From contig CAJXLJ010000018.1 of NCBI GenBank assembly GCA_913055785.1, positions 1-58,693 on the forward strand: 58,693 bases of DNA, read 5' to 3'. Position numbers and translations under genes: made by a program. Positions 42,980 through 52,256 of the stretch are shown piece by piece; position 1 is the first letter of the stretch; each line of letters starts with the position of its first letter. The DNA is from an uncultured Parvularculaceae bacterium. GTDB lineage: Bacteria > Pseudomonadota > Alphaproteobacteria > Caulobacterales > Parvularculaceae. The notes under the pieces were generated by a model. That model was given only the letters and a program-made list of their open reading frames with translations, had not been told where the DNA came from and made no database searches.

Positions 42980-43981
42980 ATGCCGGGAGCGCTTTCCAAA
43001 CCGCATATGATTGGCCTGGACGAAGGGCCTGCCTTTGTTTTCGGCTTCGGCTTTAAAGACAATGCCGCCGAAGCGTTGAGCTGGGAAACGATGGAGGCCG
43101 CCGGTTATGACTGGCGTTGGATCCACCTGAACATCAACCATGAAGAAGCGCGGTCATGGATTCGCAGTGGCGCAAGCCTTCCTGCCGCCGCCGCCAGCGC
43201 GCTGCTTGCTGGAGAAACCCGCCCGCGTGTGACGACCTTTGGCGAGGGCCTCGTTGTTAACCTGCGCGGCGTCAATCTCAATGAGGGCGCCGAGCCGGAA
43301 GACATGGTCTCCCTGAGAATCTGGATAGACGCGCGCCGCATCATATCCGTGAGGCTCCGAAAGCTCCGTGCGGCGATTGACGTGCGCGAGGCGGTTGAGG
43401 AAGGGCTTCGTCCGTCCGGTCCGGGCGCGCTTGTCTCAAAACTGGCTTCGCGCCTGATCGATCGTATTCAACCCTATGTGCAGGAGATCGAAGACGAGGT
43501 CGACGGTCTTGAAGACGCCATGCTGAGCGGCGGAAGTAGCGGGCTGCGCGCGCAGCTTGCCGATACGCGCCATGATGCAGTGCTTTTGCGCCGGTTCATC
43601 GCGCCGCAAAGAGACGCCCTGACAAGGCTTGCGATGGATGAGGCGCCGCTGTTCGATCATGCGACGAAAATAGAGCTACGTGAAATCGCCGACCTGGTGA
43701 CGCGGCAGACCGAGTCTATCGATGCGGCGCGGGAGCGCGCCATGGTGCTGCAGGACCAGTTGACTGACCAGCGCGCCGAGGAAATGAACCGCAACATGAT
43801 GATCCTGTCGGTCGCCGCTGCGGTGTTTTTGCCGCTCGGTTTTCTGACCGGGCTTTTCGGGATTAACGTCGGCGGCATGCCGGGCGTCGACAGCCCGCTC
43901 GCTTTCTGGCTGGTGTGCGCCGCATGCGTTTTGATCGGGGGGGCGCTCGTACTCGTGTTCAAGGCGATGAAATGGTTGTGA
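42980..43981 (+). CDS. zntB: ZntB/CorA-family divalent cation transporter
   Basis: A 333-residue transporter with a large N-terminal cytoplasmic domain, a long helical stalk (IQPYVQEIEDEVDGLEDAM, RHDAVLLRRFIAPQRDALTRL) and two C-terminal helices. The pore motif reads GINVGGMPG, the GxN form of ZntB rather than the GMN of CorA. It probably moves Zn2+. AAGGAAC precedes the ATG. It overlaps the MscS gene by 10 bases. Confidence 0.9.
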   Translation: MPGALSKPHMIGLDEGPAFVFGFGFKDNAAEALSWETMEAAGYDWRWIHLNINHEEARSWIRSGASLPAAAASALLAGETRPRVTTFGEGLVVNLRGVNLNEGAEPEDMVSLRIWIDARRIISVRLRKLRAAIDVREAVEEGLRPSGPGALVSKLASRLIDRIQPYVQEIEDEVDGLEDAMLSGGSSGLRAQLADTRHDAVLLRRFIAPQRDALTRLAMDEAPLFDHATKIELREIADLVTRQTESIDAARERAMVLQDQLTDQRAEEMNRNMMILSVAAAVFLPLGFLTGLFGINVGGMPGVDSPLAFWLVCAACVLIGGALVLVFKAMKWL

Positions 43982-46419
43982 TTGCAAGGCGGCTGATATC
44001 AACGCTCACCGCCTTGATGGCGGTTGTGGTTATCACGGTCTCTGCCGCGGCTGCGCAGACGGACGCTGTTCAGGCGGATCGTACGGCGGCGATCGAACAG
44101 ACGAGGTCGGGACTCAATGAACTGAGAGCGGCGATCGACGCCGGCGAGATCAGGGATGTCGAAGGGATCGAAACCCAATTGCGCGCCATGCGGGACCAGT
44201 CCCGTGGGCGGTTGCCGTTGATTGATCGCGATCTCGAGACAGTACGCAGTCAGCTTGAGCCGTTAGGGCCGCCGCCCGGTGAGAACGACCCTCCGGAAAG
44301 CGAGGAGCTCGCCGCTCAGCGTGCAGCGCTGAATGAGGAGATTGCGCGCCTTTCAAGCCAGCGTACGCGCGTCAACGCCAACATCGTCGAGGCGAACGAT
44401 CTATTGAGCCGGCTTTCCGCGACCCAGCTTCAGGGATTGTATGAACGCCTACTGACGCGCGGGGCTTCCCCTCTGGGGCCCGATGTTTGGAAGCCCGCCG
44501 CTGCGTCGGCGGCGACGGTCGCCGGCAGAATTGGCGCTTATTTCTCTCGCTGGGGCGATAAAAAACAGGAAAGCGGCGCCTTCGGCGTATCGCTCGCCTT
44601 TGTCCTCGGCGCGCTGATTGTATCGCTGTTGATTTTCGGTCCCGTCGACCGGTGGATCAGCTCCACCTTCACGGCCGTCATCCAGAAACGCAAACCAACG
44701 CGAGCCCGCCGGATTGTCGCCGCCGGACTTAAGATGATCGCGCGAACGGCGCCCGGCCTGATCGGCGGATTTATCATTGTTGAAACCCTGCGCGCGCAGG
44801 GAATTATTTCTGAAGCTGGCGAGCCGGCGGCGCGGGCCTTGTGGTTCGGTTTGATCGCATATTTGCTGATAAGCGGCTTCACGCGCGGCCTTTTCGCGCC
44901 CGCCATCCCCGACTGGCGTATTGCGCCGGTTGATGCGTCGCGCGGGCGTGTGGCGAGTAACCTGATTATCGCGATCGTGATCGTGTTCGGCCTGAAAGTG
45001 CTATGCGTTGAAATTGTCCGGTCTGCGCAAGGTTCGGACGAACTCGTCACGATGATCAACGCTGTCAGCGCGATGCTCGTTGGCGCCATTTTCTTCATGC
45101 TTTGCCGCACGCGCCTCTGGCTTGAAGCGTCTGCGAACACATCTGCGGCAGATGTGAAAACGGAAGACGAAAATGACGCTGAAGATGGCGGCGACATTGA
45201 CGACCTTGATGATCCATGGCGAACCGTCCGGCGCATCGGCAGAGCGATCGCTGTTGTAATCATCGTTGCGGCGCTTGCGGGCTATGTGGCGCTGGCTGAC
45301 TTTATTGCATCGCGCATCTATTTTCTGGCGCTCTTTCTCTCGCTTGCCTGGTTTTTACGCGCGCTTCTCGGAGAGTTCGCCTTCTGGCTGCGCAACAGGC
45401 TGCAGCATGAAGGCGCGCGGACCAGCGAAGATGAGGAAAAGAGCAAACAGAATTTCCGCTTCTGGAGCGGATTGCTGATCAATACGGCGCTGTTTTTCGC
45501 CCTTGCGCCAGCGGTTCTCGTGCTTTTCGGCGTGTCGTCGTCAAGAGTCTTCGACTTCGCCGGCCAGGCGCTTTTCGGTTTCAATATTGGCCGCGTGCAT
45601 ATCCCGTCGCTCGCCAATATCGCGCTCGCTGTGGTCATTTTTGTCGCTATCATGGGGCTGACGCGTGTCGCGCAGACGGGCTTCCAGCGCGGCGTGTTTG
45701 CCCATTCGCAGATCGATCCGGGCGTTCAGAATTCGCTGATCACGCTGATTGGCTACGCCGGGCTGCTGGTTGCGCTGTTTGCTTCCGTGGCGACAATCGG
45801 TTTCGACCTCAGCAACCTTGCGCTGATCGCAGGCGCTCTATCGGTCGGCATCGGTTTTGGCCTGCAGTCGATTGTCAACAATTTCGTTTCCGGGCTGATC
45901 TTGCTCTTTGAACGCCCGATCAAGGTCGGCGACTGGATCGTCACGGCCTCGGGCGAGGGGATTGTCAGGAGGATCAGCGTGCGCTCGACCGAAATTGTTA
46001 CCTTTGACCGGTCCTCGATCATCGTTCCGAATTCTGAACTGATTTCTTCTACCGTCACCAACTGGACCCACAAGGACAAGATCGGCCGGGCAGTGATCCC
46101 GGTCGGCGTTTCCTATAATGCCGATCCGCATAAAGTGAGGGATATTCTGCTTGAATGCGCCCATGCGCATCCGCTCGTGGTTCGGTATCCTGAGCCCTTC
46201 GTGGTCTGGAAAGACTTCGGCGCGTCATCTCTGGATTTTGACGTACGGGTCTATCTCGCCGATGTCGGCAACAGCATGACGGTTAAAACCGAACTTAGGT
46301 TTGCGATCTTCAAGGCGCTGGCCGAGGCGGGGATCGAGATTCCGTTCCCGCAGCGGGATGTTCACATAAAATCGATGCCGGCGGGATACGAGCCGCCGGG
46401 AGTGAAACGCGATGCTTGA
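43972..46419 (+). CDS. Large mechanosensitive channel (DUF3772 + MscS)
   Basis: An 815-residue protein: signal peptide (cleavage after AAAQ), a periplasmic coiled-coil DUF3772-type domain (about residues 30-170), eight or more transmembrane helices, an acidic cytoplasmic loop (EDENDAEDGGDIDDLDD) and a C-terminal MscS domain with the pore-lining glycine-rich helix GALSVGIGFGLQSIVNNFVSGLILL and the beta domain SGEGIVRRISVRSTEIVTFD. This resembles MscK/DUF3772 channels of alphaproteobacteria. It probably releases solutes on hypo-osmotic shock. Overlaps the DUF1272 gene by 8 bases. Confidence 0.9.
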   Translation: MVVIARRLISTLTALMAVVVITVSAAAAQTDAVQADRTAAIEQTRSGLNELRAAIDAGEIRDVEGIETQLRAMRDQSRGRLPLIDRDLETVRSQLEPLGPPPGENDPPESEELAAQRAALNEEIARLSSQRTRVNANIVEANDLLSRLSATQLQGLYERLLTRGASPLGPDVWKPAAASAATVAGRIGAYFSRWGDKKQESGAFGVSLAFVLGALIVSLLIFGPVDRWISSTFTAVIQKRKPTRARRIVAAGLKMIARTAPGLIGGFIIVETLRAQGIISEAGEPAARALWFGLIAYLLISGFTRGLFAPAIPDWRIAPVDASRGRVASNLIIAIVIVFGLKVLCVEIVRSAQGSDELVTMINAVSAMLVGAIFFMLCRTRLWLEASANTSAADVKTEDENDAEDGGDIDDLDDPWRTVRRIGRAIAVVIIVAALAGYVALADFIASRIYFLALFLSLAWFLRALLGEFAFWLRNRLQHEGARTSEDEEKSKQNFRFWSGLLINTALFFALAPAVLVLFGVSSSRVFDFAGQALFGFNIGRVHIPSLANIALAVVIFVAIMGLTRVAQTGFQRGVFAHSQIDPGVQNSLITLIGYAGLLVALFASVATIGFDLSNLALIAGALSVGIGFGLQSIVNNFVSGLILLFERPIKVGDWIVTASGEGIVRRISVRSTEIVTFDRSSIIVPNSELISSTVTNWTHKDKIGRAVIPVGVSYNADPHKVRDILLECAHAHPLVVRYPEPFVVWKDFGASSLDFDVRVYLADVGNSMTVKTELRFAIFKALAEAGIEIPFPQRDVHIKSMPAGYEPPGVKRDA

Positions 46420-46618
46420 ATTACGTAACGCATGCGAACGGTGCGGCAAGACGCTGCCGCCTGCAGAAGAAGCTTATATCTGCACATTTGAGTGCACATT
46501 CTGCCCTGACTGCGTTAAGGGTCCGCTGAGCGGCGTTTGCCCCAATTGCGGCGGCAACTTCGAGCGCCGTCCAATCCGGCCGGCAGCGCTATTGAAGAAG
46601 TACCCGCCAGCCTCTTGA
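46412..46618 (+). CDS. DUF1272 zinc-ribbon-like small protein
   Basis: A 68-residue protein with six or seven Cys (NACERCGKTLPP, YICTFECTFCPDCV, CPNCGG), the DUF1272 pattern. It should bind one or two zinc ions. It starts inside the MscS gene (8-base overlap) with GGGAG upstream and precedes the VOC gene by 15 bases. Function unknown. Confidence 0.88.
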   Translation: MLELRNACERCGKTLPPAEEAYICTFECTFCPDCVKGPLSGVCPNCGGNFERRPIRPAALLKKYPPAS

Positions 46619-46633
46619 TGAAGGAACCGGCTG

Positions 46634-47077
46634 ATGGACATCAACGGCATAGCGCATGTGATCCTGACTGCGGGCGATTATGAGCGGTCGACAGCGTTTT
46701 ACCGGGAGTTGCTGCCGTTTCTCGGCATGAGCCTTGTTATGGACAATGAGTTCATGCTTTATGGCGTTGGCGCGCGTACGGCGCTCGGGGTGAGACCGCC
46801 GGACGAGGTCCATCACGGCCAGCGCTTCGTTCAGACCAGAGTAGGACTGCATCATTTATGTTTTCGCTCGAAAGACCGTGAAAGCGTCGATGAAGTTTTT
46901 AAGTGGCTGAAAGAGAAGAACGCCAGGATTATTCACGAACCCGAAGAGGGCGCATGGGCGCCCGGTTACTATTCCGTGTTGTTCGAAGACCCGGACGGCG
47001 TGCGGCTTGAAATCAACCATGTGCCGGGCAAGGGACTGTTCGAGGCCGGCGGAAAACTCGAGAAATACGATGTGTAG
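46634..47077 (+). CDS. VOC-family (glyoxalase/dioxygenase-fold) protein
   Basis: A 147-residue VOC protein with two beta-alpha-beta-beta-beta units: GIAHVILTAGDYERSTAFYR and VGLHHLCFRSKDRESVDEVF, ending in YYSVLFEDPDGVRLEINHVP. The His residues at about 7 and 76 and the Glu in LEINHV are likely metal ligands. It may be a lyase, isomerase or resistance protein; the family is too broad to decide. Confidence 0.85.
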   Translation: MDINGIAHVILTAGDYERSTAFYRELLPFLGMSLVMDNEFMLYGVGARTALGVRPPDEVHHGQRFVQTRVGLHHLCFRSKDRESVDEVFKWLKEKNARIIHEPEEGAWAPGYYSVLFEDPDGVRLEINHVPGKGLFEAGGKLEKYDV

Positions 47078-47083
47078 GCCGTC

Positions 47084-47506
47084 ATGACTGCAAATTGGAT
47101 CATCGTCACAGGCGCTGTCCTGTTTTTCGTTCTTGGCGCTCTGCATTTCCTTATGACAGTGGCGGATATGAAAGAGCCGAAGAAGTTCGCGCCCGCCAAA
47201 CCCGGCCTTCTTGAAGAGTTGCACAATACGCGCATGGCTTTTCGCAAGGATTTGAAGAGCTTCTGGCGTACTTATATCGGTTTTCATTTCAGCCATTCGA
47301 TCGGGATCATGTTCTACGCGCTCGTCGTGATTTACTGTGCGCTAGCGCGGCCCGATATCCTCGCTGACATGACGGCGCGGATCGGCATCGTCGTATTCGG
47401 GGCGGCTTATGTGCTGCTGTCGAGATCGTTCTGGTTCATAATTCCGTTTATCGGGTCGCTGCTGGGAACGGCGCTGATCGCTGTCGGTATGGCGATGCTT
47501 TATTGA
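47084..47506 (+). CDS. Small membrane protein, four predicted helices
   Basis: A 140-residue hydrophobic protein with helices near residues 5-25, 65-85, 95-110 and 117-138. Between helices one and two lies a charged loop with LEELHNTRMAFRKDLKSFWR, then IGFHFSHSIGIMFYAL. It lies seven bases after the VOC gene and 13 bases before the FAH-family gene. I do not recognise the family. Confidence 0.72.
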   Translation: MTANWIIVTGAVLFFVLGALHFLMTVADMKEPKKFAPAKPGLLEELHNTRMAFRKDLKSFWRTYIGFHFSHSIGIMFYALVVIYCALARPDILADMTARIGIVVFGAAYVLLSRSFWFIIPFIGSLLGTALIAVGMAMLY

Positions 47507-47518
47507 TCAGGGGGGCTC

Positions 47519-48214
47519 ATGGACTTCGTGATCGATCCTGCGGAGCCGGCAAGCGCCGCCGTTTGTGGCGGCGGACTTTTTCCGGTGCGGCGCATCTTCT
47601 GCATAGGCCGCAACTACGCTGATCATGTCCGCGAAATGGGCGGGGATCCGAAAAGTTCCTCGCTGGTGTTTTTTACCAAACCGGCGGACGCCGTTGTTGG
47701 CAACGGATCATCGATACCCTATCCGCTGATGACGGGGAACCTGCATTTCGAAGGAGAACTGGTTGTCGCCCTGAAAGGCGGCGGCGTCCGGCTCCAAACC
47801 ATAGACGAAGCGGCGGCGCTCATCTTCGGATACGCGGCAGGGTGCGATCTGACCAGGCGCGATCTGCAGGCCGCCGCCAAAGACGCCGGCGCGCCCTGGG
47901 ACGCGGCCAAGGCGTTCGATCGCTCGGCGCCGATGGGCGAGATTTTACCGGTCGCAGATGCGCCGAAAGGTTTTCTCGACAGCGCGCGGCTTGAGACCTC
48001 GATTAACGGCGAGACCCGTCAGGCGGCGCCGCTGAATGACATGATCTGGACCGTTCCTGAGATCATTATTTCGCTTTCGGAGCTTTTCGAACTCAAACCC
48101 GGCGATCTGATATTTAGCGGCACGCCGGCCGGCGTCGGTCCGTTGATCCCGGGCGATAAAGTTGACGTGAGGATCGGCGATTTGCCTTCCCTTTCATTCT
48201 CAATTGCCGAATAA
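47519..48214 (+). CDS. Fumarylacetoacetate hydrolase family protein
   Basis: A 231-residue FAH-family protein: IFCIGRNYADHVREMG, MTGNLHFEGELVVAL (metal-binding E-x-E), FGYAAGCDLTRRDLQ and IFSGTPAGVGPLIPGDK. It likely hydrolyses or decarboxylates a 2-oxo acid, as acylpyruvases do; size fits acylpyruvase/oxaloacetate decarboxylase types. The free-Met-sulfoxide reductase gene follows 10 bases later. Confidence 0.9.
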   Translation: MDFVIDPAEPASAAVCGGGLFPVRRIFCIGRNYADHVREMGGDPKSSSLVFFTKPADAVVGNGSSIPYPLMTGNLHFEGELVVALKGGGVRLQTIDEAAALIFGYAAGCDLTRRDLQAAAKDAGAPWDAAKAFDRSAPMGEILPVADAPKGFLDSARLETSINGETRQAAPLNDMIWTVPEIIISLSELFELKPGDLIFSGTPAGVGPLIPGDKVDVRIGDLPSLSFSIAE

Positions 48215-48223
48215 GCGTGGTTT

Positions 48224-48697
48224 ATGACCGTGAACAAAGCCGCCAGATACGCCGAAGTCTCAAAGGAAATCGCTACGGTGATTGAGGGCGAGGGGAACCT
48301 CATTGCGCGCATGGCGACCGTATCGAATATTCTCCATCATGCGTTCGACCACTATTTCTGGACAGGTTTTTATGTAGTCGATCCGGAAAAACCGGACGAA
48401 CTGGTGATCGGTCCTTATCAGGGCAGCTTGGGCTGTTTGCGCATTCCTTTCGGCAAAGGGGTCTGCGGCAAGGCGGCGACGACGTGCGAGACGCAGATCG
48501 TCGACGATGTCCACGCATTTCCCGGCCACATCGCGTGCGACGCCAGGTCGGAGTCGGAAATCGTTGCGCCGGTCTTCAACAGTGCGGGCGAGCTAATCGC
48601 CGTCCTTGATGTCGACAGTGACCGGACAGCGCAGTTCGACGAGACTGATCGCGCAGAGCTCGAAGCGATCCTGAACTCATCATTCGCGCGAGGCTAA
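48224..48697 (+). CDS. Free methionine-(R)-sulfoxide reductase (GAF domain)
   Basis: A 157-residue GAF-fold enzyme of the fRMsr/MsrC group, reducing free Met-R-sulfoxide. The three catalytic Cys are visible: GCLRIPF, KGVCGKAA and GHIACDARS; DHYFWTGFYVVDPE and IVAPVFNSAGELIAVLDVDS are also typical. Convergent with the PH-domain gene, only three bases apart. Confidence 0.92.
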   Translation: MTVNKAARYAEVSKEIATVIEGEGNLIARMATVSNILHHAFDHYFWTGFYVVDPEKPDELVIGPYQGSLGCLRIPFGKGVCGKAATTCETQIVDDVHAFPGHIACDARSESEIVAPVFNSAGELIAVLDVDSDRTAQFDETDRAELEAILNSSFARG

Positions 48698-48700
48698 ACC

Positions 48701-49246
48701 TCAATAATCGTCATCGTCGTCATTGATGCGCCGCCGCTGGCGTTGATCTTCGCGGAGCGCAGACTTGGTGTTTTCGATAATCTTTCTGAGTTCAATCGGG
48801 TTGTCGAGATCGGGCAAGGTGATGACGCCGACGCCCGTGCCGCGCAGGATGAGCTGCCCGTAGCCTAGAATGCGTCCCCATACAGATTGATGAAGCGTGA
48901 TTTCTTCAATCTTGTTGAGGCTGACTTCCTGGGTATTCCGGGAGACGAGGCCTTTCTTGAACACGAAACGATAAGTCGTCACGACGATTTCGGTCGTTAC
49001 GAGAATGATGATGTGATTGATCAGGATGATGGAGCCGCAAACCCCTGCGAAGATGGCCGACCACCAGCCGACCTTCAGCTCTTCATAAGGCACCTCTGCG
49101 CCATACTGGATGTAGAAGAACATAAGGATGACGCCGGCGCCGAGCGCGAACCAGAACACGGGAAAAAAACTGTAGGTCCAGTTAAAATTGGCGCGGTGGA
49201 TGATTTCTTCCCCGCCGGCCAGAGTTTTTTCGACGTAGCCCGCCAT
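48701..49246 (-). CDS. Bacterial PH-domain membrane protein (YdbS-like)
   Basis: A 181-residue protein with two transmembrane helices (about residues 25-47 and 58-82), a following bPH2 domain (VVTTYRFVFKKGLVSRNTQE, LNKIEEITLHQSVWGRILGY, GTGVGVITLPDLDNP) and a C terminus ending in six acidic residues. Function unknown; such proteins may bind membranes. Divergent from ettA. Confidence 0.86.
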   Translation of the reverse strand: MAGYVEKTLAGGEEIIHRANFNWTYSFFPVFWFALGAGVILMFFYIQYGAEVPYEELKVGWWSAIFAGVCGSIILINHIIILVTTEIVVTTYRFVFKKGLVSRNTQEVSLNKIEEITLHQSVWGRILGYGQLILRGTGVGVITLPDLDNPIELRKIIENTKSALREDQRQRRRINDDDDDY

Positions 49247-49321
49247 AATCCGTTATCCCCTCAACTCGCTCTCATCCATAACATATAGGCAACCCGCGCG
49301 GGGGTAAAACGCTCTAATGCG

Positions 49322-49350
49322 TTGAAATACCCCGATTTGCGGGATAAGAC
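49322..49350 (+). promoter_or_regulatory. Possible ettA promoter
   Basis: TTGAAA (49322-49327), 17-base spacer, TAAGAC (49345-49350). The -35 is good, the -10 weak, and the leader to the ATG at 49407 would be about 50 bases. Tentative. Confidence 0.3.
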
Positions 49351-49406
49351 GCCGCGCTGTTTCCCGCTTGCAACGATTCTAGAGCCCCAGGAGCGCTTCA
49401 CCCCCC

Positions 49407-51074
49407 ATGGCGAAATACCAGTATATCTACTTCATGCACGGCCTGACAAAAGCTTTCACAGGCGGCAAAAAAATATTGGAAGACATACACTTACAGTTTT
49501 TTCCGGACGCCAAGATCGGGGTTGTCGGCGTCAATGGCGCGGGTAAGTCGACGCTTCTGAAGATCATGGCGGGCCTCGATCAGGAATTTACGGGCGAGGC
49601 CTATGCTGCGGACGGCGCGCGGGTCGGTTTTCTGCCCCAGGAGCCCGAACTCGACCCCGCCAAGACGGTCTTTGAGAATGTCATGGAAGGCGTCGGCGAG
49701 CTCAAAGCCAAGATTGATGCGTTCAACGCCGTTTCTGTGGAGCTTGGCGAGAATTACACCGATGAGCTCATGGAGAAGATGTCGAAGCTCCAGGAGGAGA
49801 TCGACGCCGCCGACGGCTGGGACGTCGATTCCAAAATTGAAATGGCGATGGAGGCCCTGCGCTGCCCGCCGGGCGAGTGGGCGGTGGATAAGCTTTCCGG
49901 CGGTGAGAAACGTCGCGTGGCGTTGGCTCGCCTCCTGCTTTCAAAGCCTGACCTCCTGCTGCTCGACGAGCCGACAAACCATCTCGATGCGGAATCGGTC
50001 GCCTGGCTTGAACATCACTTGCGAGATTACCCCGGCGCCGTCGTGCTCGTGACGCACGACCGCTATTTCCTCGACAATGTCACAGGCTGGATTCTCGAAC
50101 TGGATCGCGGCCGGGGCATTCCTTATGAGGGGAATTATTCCTCATGGGTCGACCAGAAACGCAAACGCTTCGAGCAGGAACAACGCGAAGAAGCAAACCG
50201 CAAACGCACCCTCGATCGCGAAGTCGACTGGATCAACGCCAGCCCCCGGGCGCGACAGGCGAAGTCGAAAGCGCGCATCAACGCTTATGAAGAGCTGCTC
50301 AACAAGGCGGGCAAGGAAGAGATCAACACAGCCCAGATCCAGATTCCGCCCGGTCCTCGGCTCGGTGGCGTGGTGATCGAGGCGGACAATCTGAAAAAAG
50401 CCTTCGGCGACAAGCTGCTCTTCGAAGATCTATCGTTCCGCCTCCCGCCGGGCGGTATCGTCGGGGTGATCGGGCCGAACGGCGCCGGCAAAACCACCCT
50501 GTTCCGCCTGTTGACCGGACAGGAGACGCCCGATGAGGGCGATCTGCGCATCGGGGAAACCGTGAAACTGGGGTATGTGGACCAGACCCGCGAAAATCTC
50601 GACGCCAATCACAATGTCTGGGAAGAGATCTCGGGCGGCAACGACATGATCCAGCTCGGCAAGCGCGAGGTGCCCTCCCGCGCCTATGTCGGCTGGTTTA
50701 ACTTCAAGGGCGGAGACCAGCAGAAGAAGGTCGGCTCGCTCTCAGGGGGCGAGCGCAATCGCGTACAACTCGCGAAAATGCTGAAAGAGGGCGCCAATCT
50801 GTTGCTGCTTGACGAACCGACCAACGACCTTGACGTCGACACCTTGCGTGAGCTTGAGCGGGCGCTTGAAGACTTCGCCGGATGTGCGGTCATTATCAGC
50901 CACGACCGCTGGTTTCTGGACCGTATCGCGACTCACATCCTGGCCTTCGAAGGCGACAGCCATGTGGAATGGTTCGAAGGCAACTTCGAGGATTACATGG
51001 AAGACAAAAAACGGCGGTTGGGGCCTGACGCTGATGTGCCGAAGCGCATCAAATACAAGCCGCTGACACGGTGA
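49407..51074 (+). CDS. ettA: Energy-dependent translational throttle protein EttA (ABC-F)
   Basis: A 555-residue soluble ABC-F ATPase with two nucleotide-binding domains. First: [52 protein letters not shown]; second: [48 protein letters not shown]. The arm and inter-domain linker ([20 protein letters not shown]) match EttA. It binds the ribosomal E site and gates early elongation according to ATP/ADP. Length is standard. Confidence 0.96.
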   Translation: MAKYQYIYFMHGLTKAFTGGKKILEDIHLQFFPDAKIGVVGVNGAGKSTLLKIMAGLDQEFTGEAYAADGARVGFLPQEPELDPAKTVFENVMEGVGELKAKIDAFNAVSVELGENYTDELMEKMSKLQEEIDAADGWDVDSKIEMAMEALRCPPGEWAVDKLSGGEKRRVALARLLLSKPDLLLLDEPTNHLDAESVAWLEHHLRDYPGAVVLVTHDRYFLDNVTGWILELDRGRGIPYEGNYSSWVDQKRKRFEQEQREEANRKRTLDREVDWINASPRARQAKSKARINAYEELLNKAGKEEINTAQIQIPPGPRLGGVVIEADNLKKAFGDKLLFEDLSFRLPPGGIVGVIGPNGAGKTTLFRLLTGQETPDEGDLRIGETVKLGYVDQTRENLDANHNVWEEISGGNDMIQLGKREVPSRAYVGWFNFKGGDQQKKVGSLSGGERNRVQLAKMLKEGANLLLLDEPTNDLDVDTLRELERALEDFAGCAVIISHDRWFLDRIATHILAFEGDSHVEWFEGNFEDYMEDKKRRLGPDADVPKRIKYKPLTR

Positions 51075-51076
51075 AG

Positions 51077-51691
51077 TCAGGAGGGCAATGACGCGATGCA
51101 GATTAGCTTAGAGTTGTTGCATAGCGGGATGATGCTCGTCCGGCGCGGCCAGCGCACCGCTTGGCGCTCGAATGTGAACGTCGAGCCTACAAAGTGATGG
51201 GTGAATTGCGGTGAATAGTCATAAGTCATTTCCACAATCAGGAGCGATCCGTTTTGGCGGATGATAGTGGCGTCGTCGAATTTGTTATAAAACGAGCCCG
51301 TCGTGTAGGGGGCAGAGCCGCTTTCATCGCGGCTCCATAAAACGACTGCCGAACTGCCGACTTTAACAACGCTCAGGATATTCACGTTTACATCGGTGAC
51401 GTCATTCGGCTCCAATATCGACACCACGCCGTCGATGAGGTCATCCACATCGTCGTAGGTCAGCTCTTCGGACTGGGCCGCAAGGTCGACCATCGTATTC
51501 ACCGCCAAGGCGACACGGCGATTAATGGTGAGAATGTCGGATGTTTCCAGCATACCGAAAAATATCACCGCCAGCAGCGGCAAAATCAGCGCAAATTCGG
51601 TTGCGGCGAAACCGCTCCGGCACTTCAGGAACGCTGAAGTCTTTTTCAGTCCATAGCGTGTGGCGCGCCCTGTTGCGTCAGTTCTTCTCAT
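51077..51691 (-). CDS. TadE-like pseudopilin / pilus assembly protein
   Basis: A 204-residue TadE-family protein: basic N terminus, then the prepilin-like CRSGFAATEFALILPLLAVI with a single transmembrane helix, and a periplasmic C-terminal region. The Glu within TEF at the helix start is the conserved pseudopilin Glu. It is third in the order TadG, TadE, TadE; it overlaps the preceding tadE-like gene by 14 bases. It probably assists Tad (Flp) pilus assembly. Confidence 0.84.
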   Translation of the reverse strand: MRRTDATGRATRYGLKKTSAFLKCRSGFAATEFALILPLLAVIFFGMLETSDILTINRRVALAVNTMVDLAAQSEELTYDDVDDLIDGVVSILEPNDVTDVNVNILSVVKVGSSAVVLWSRDESGSAPYTTGSFYNKFDDATIIRQNGSLLIVEMTYDYSPQFTHHFVGSTFTFERQAVRWPRRTSIIPLCNNSKLICIASLPS

Positions 51692-52247
51692 AGGGCTCGT
51701 TCCTGAAAATCATGGTGGAAACCAAATGGCGCTTGTTGGATCCGCCTTCAGACAAATTCATGCCGATCGCCGGGTTGAGCGTCGTGTAGATGAAACAAAT
51801 TCTGACACGGACAATTTCATACTCTCCGCCGGGGGAGAACGGCATGGCTTCGATCTGGTCCGGGGGCGAATCCGCGCAAGTCGCAGCGGAATTATCCGCG
51901 GCTAATTCCGAAAAGGTCGAATAATTACTGACTTCAACCGTCAGGCGGTCTTCGCAATCGCCGAATTTGTCGAGTACGCGGCAGACTTCATCATACATCG
52001 CCTCGAAACGCTCGTCGTCGTCAGCGTAGCCTTTCTGTATCTGCCCTGTCCTGACGAGCCGCGAAGCGTTGGCGACGGCGGCGTCGATTACCGAGTTGCT
52101 GAAATAGAACCAGCCGACTTCGAAAATAGAGAACATCAGTGCAAGAAACACCGGGGCGACGATTGCAAATTCAATCGCCGCTGTGCCGCGCCGGTCGCCG
52201 CCAAGACGCCGCAAACGTGCTCTGTTTGACTTAAAGGCGCAACGCAT
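51678..52247 (-). CDS. TadE-like pseudopilin, second copy
   Basis: A 189-residue TadE-family protein with GDRRGTAAIEFAIVAPVFLALM, a single helix and a periplasmic domain with four Cys (CRVLDKFGDCEDR, CADSP, ICFIYT). AGGAAAG lies six to seven bases before the ATG. It follows the tadG-like gene by nine bases, so the three genes form one operon. Confidence 0.85.
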   Translation of the reverse strand: MRCAFKSNRARLRRLGGDRRGTAAIEFAIVAPVFLALMFSIFEVGWFYFSNSVIDAAVANASRLVRTGQIQKGYADDDERFEAMYDEVCRVLDKFGDCEDRLTVEVSNYSTFSELAADNSAATCADSPPDQIEAMPFSPGGEYEIVRVRICFIYTTLNPAIGMNLSEGGSNKRHLVSTMIFRNEPYEKN

Positions 52248-52256
52248 CGCGCTTTC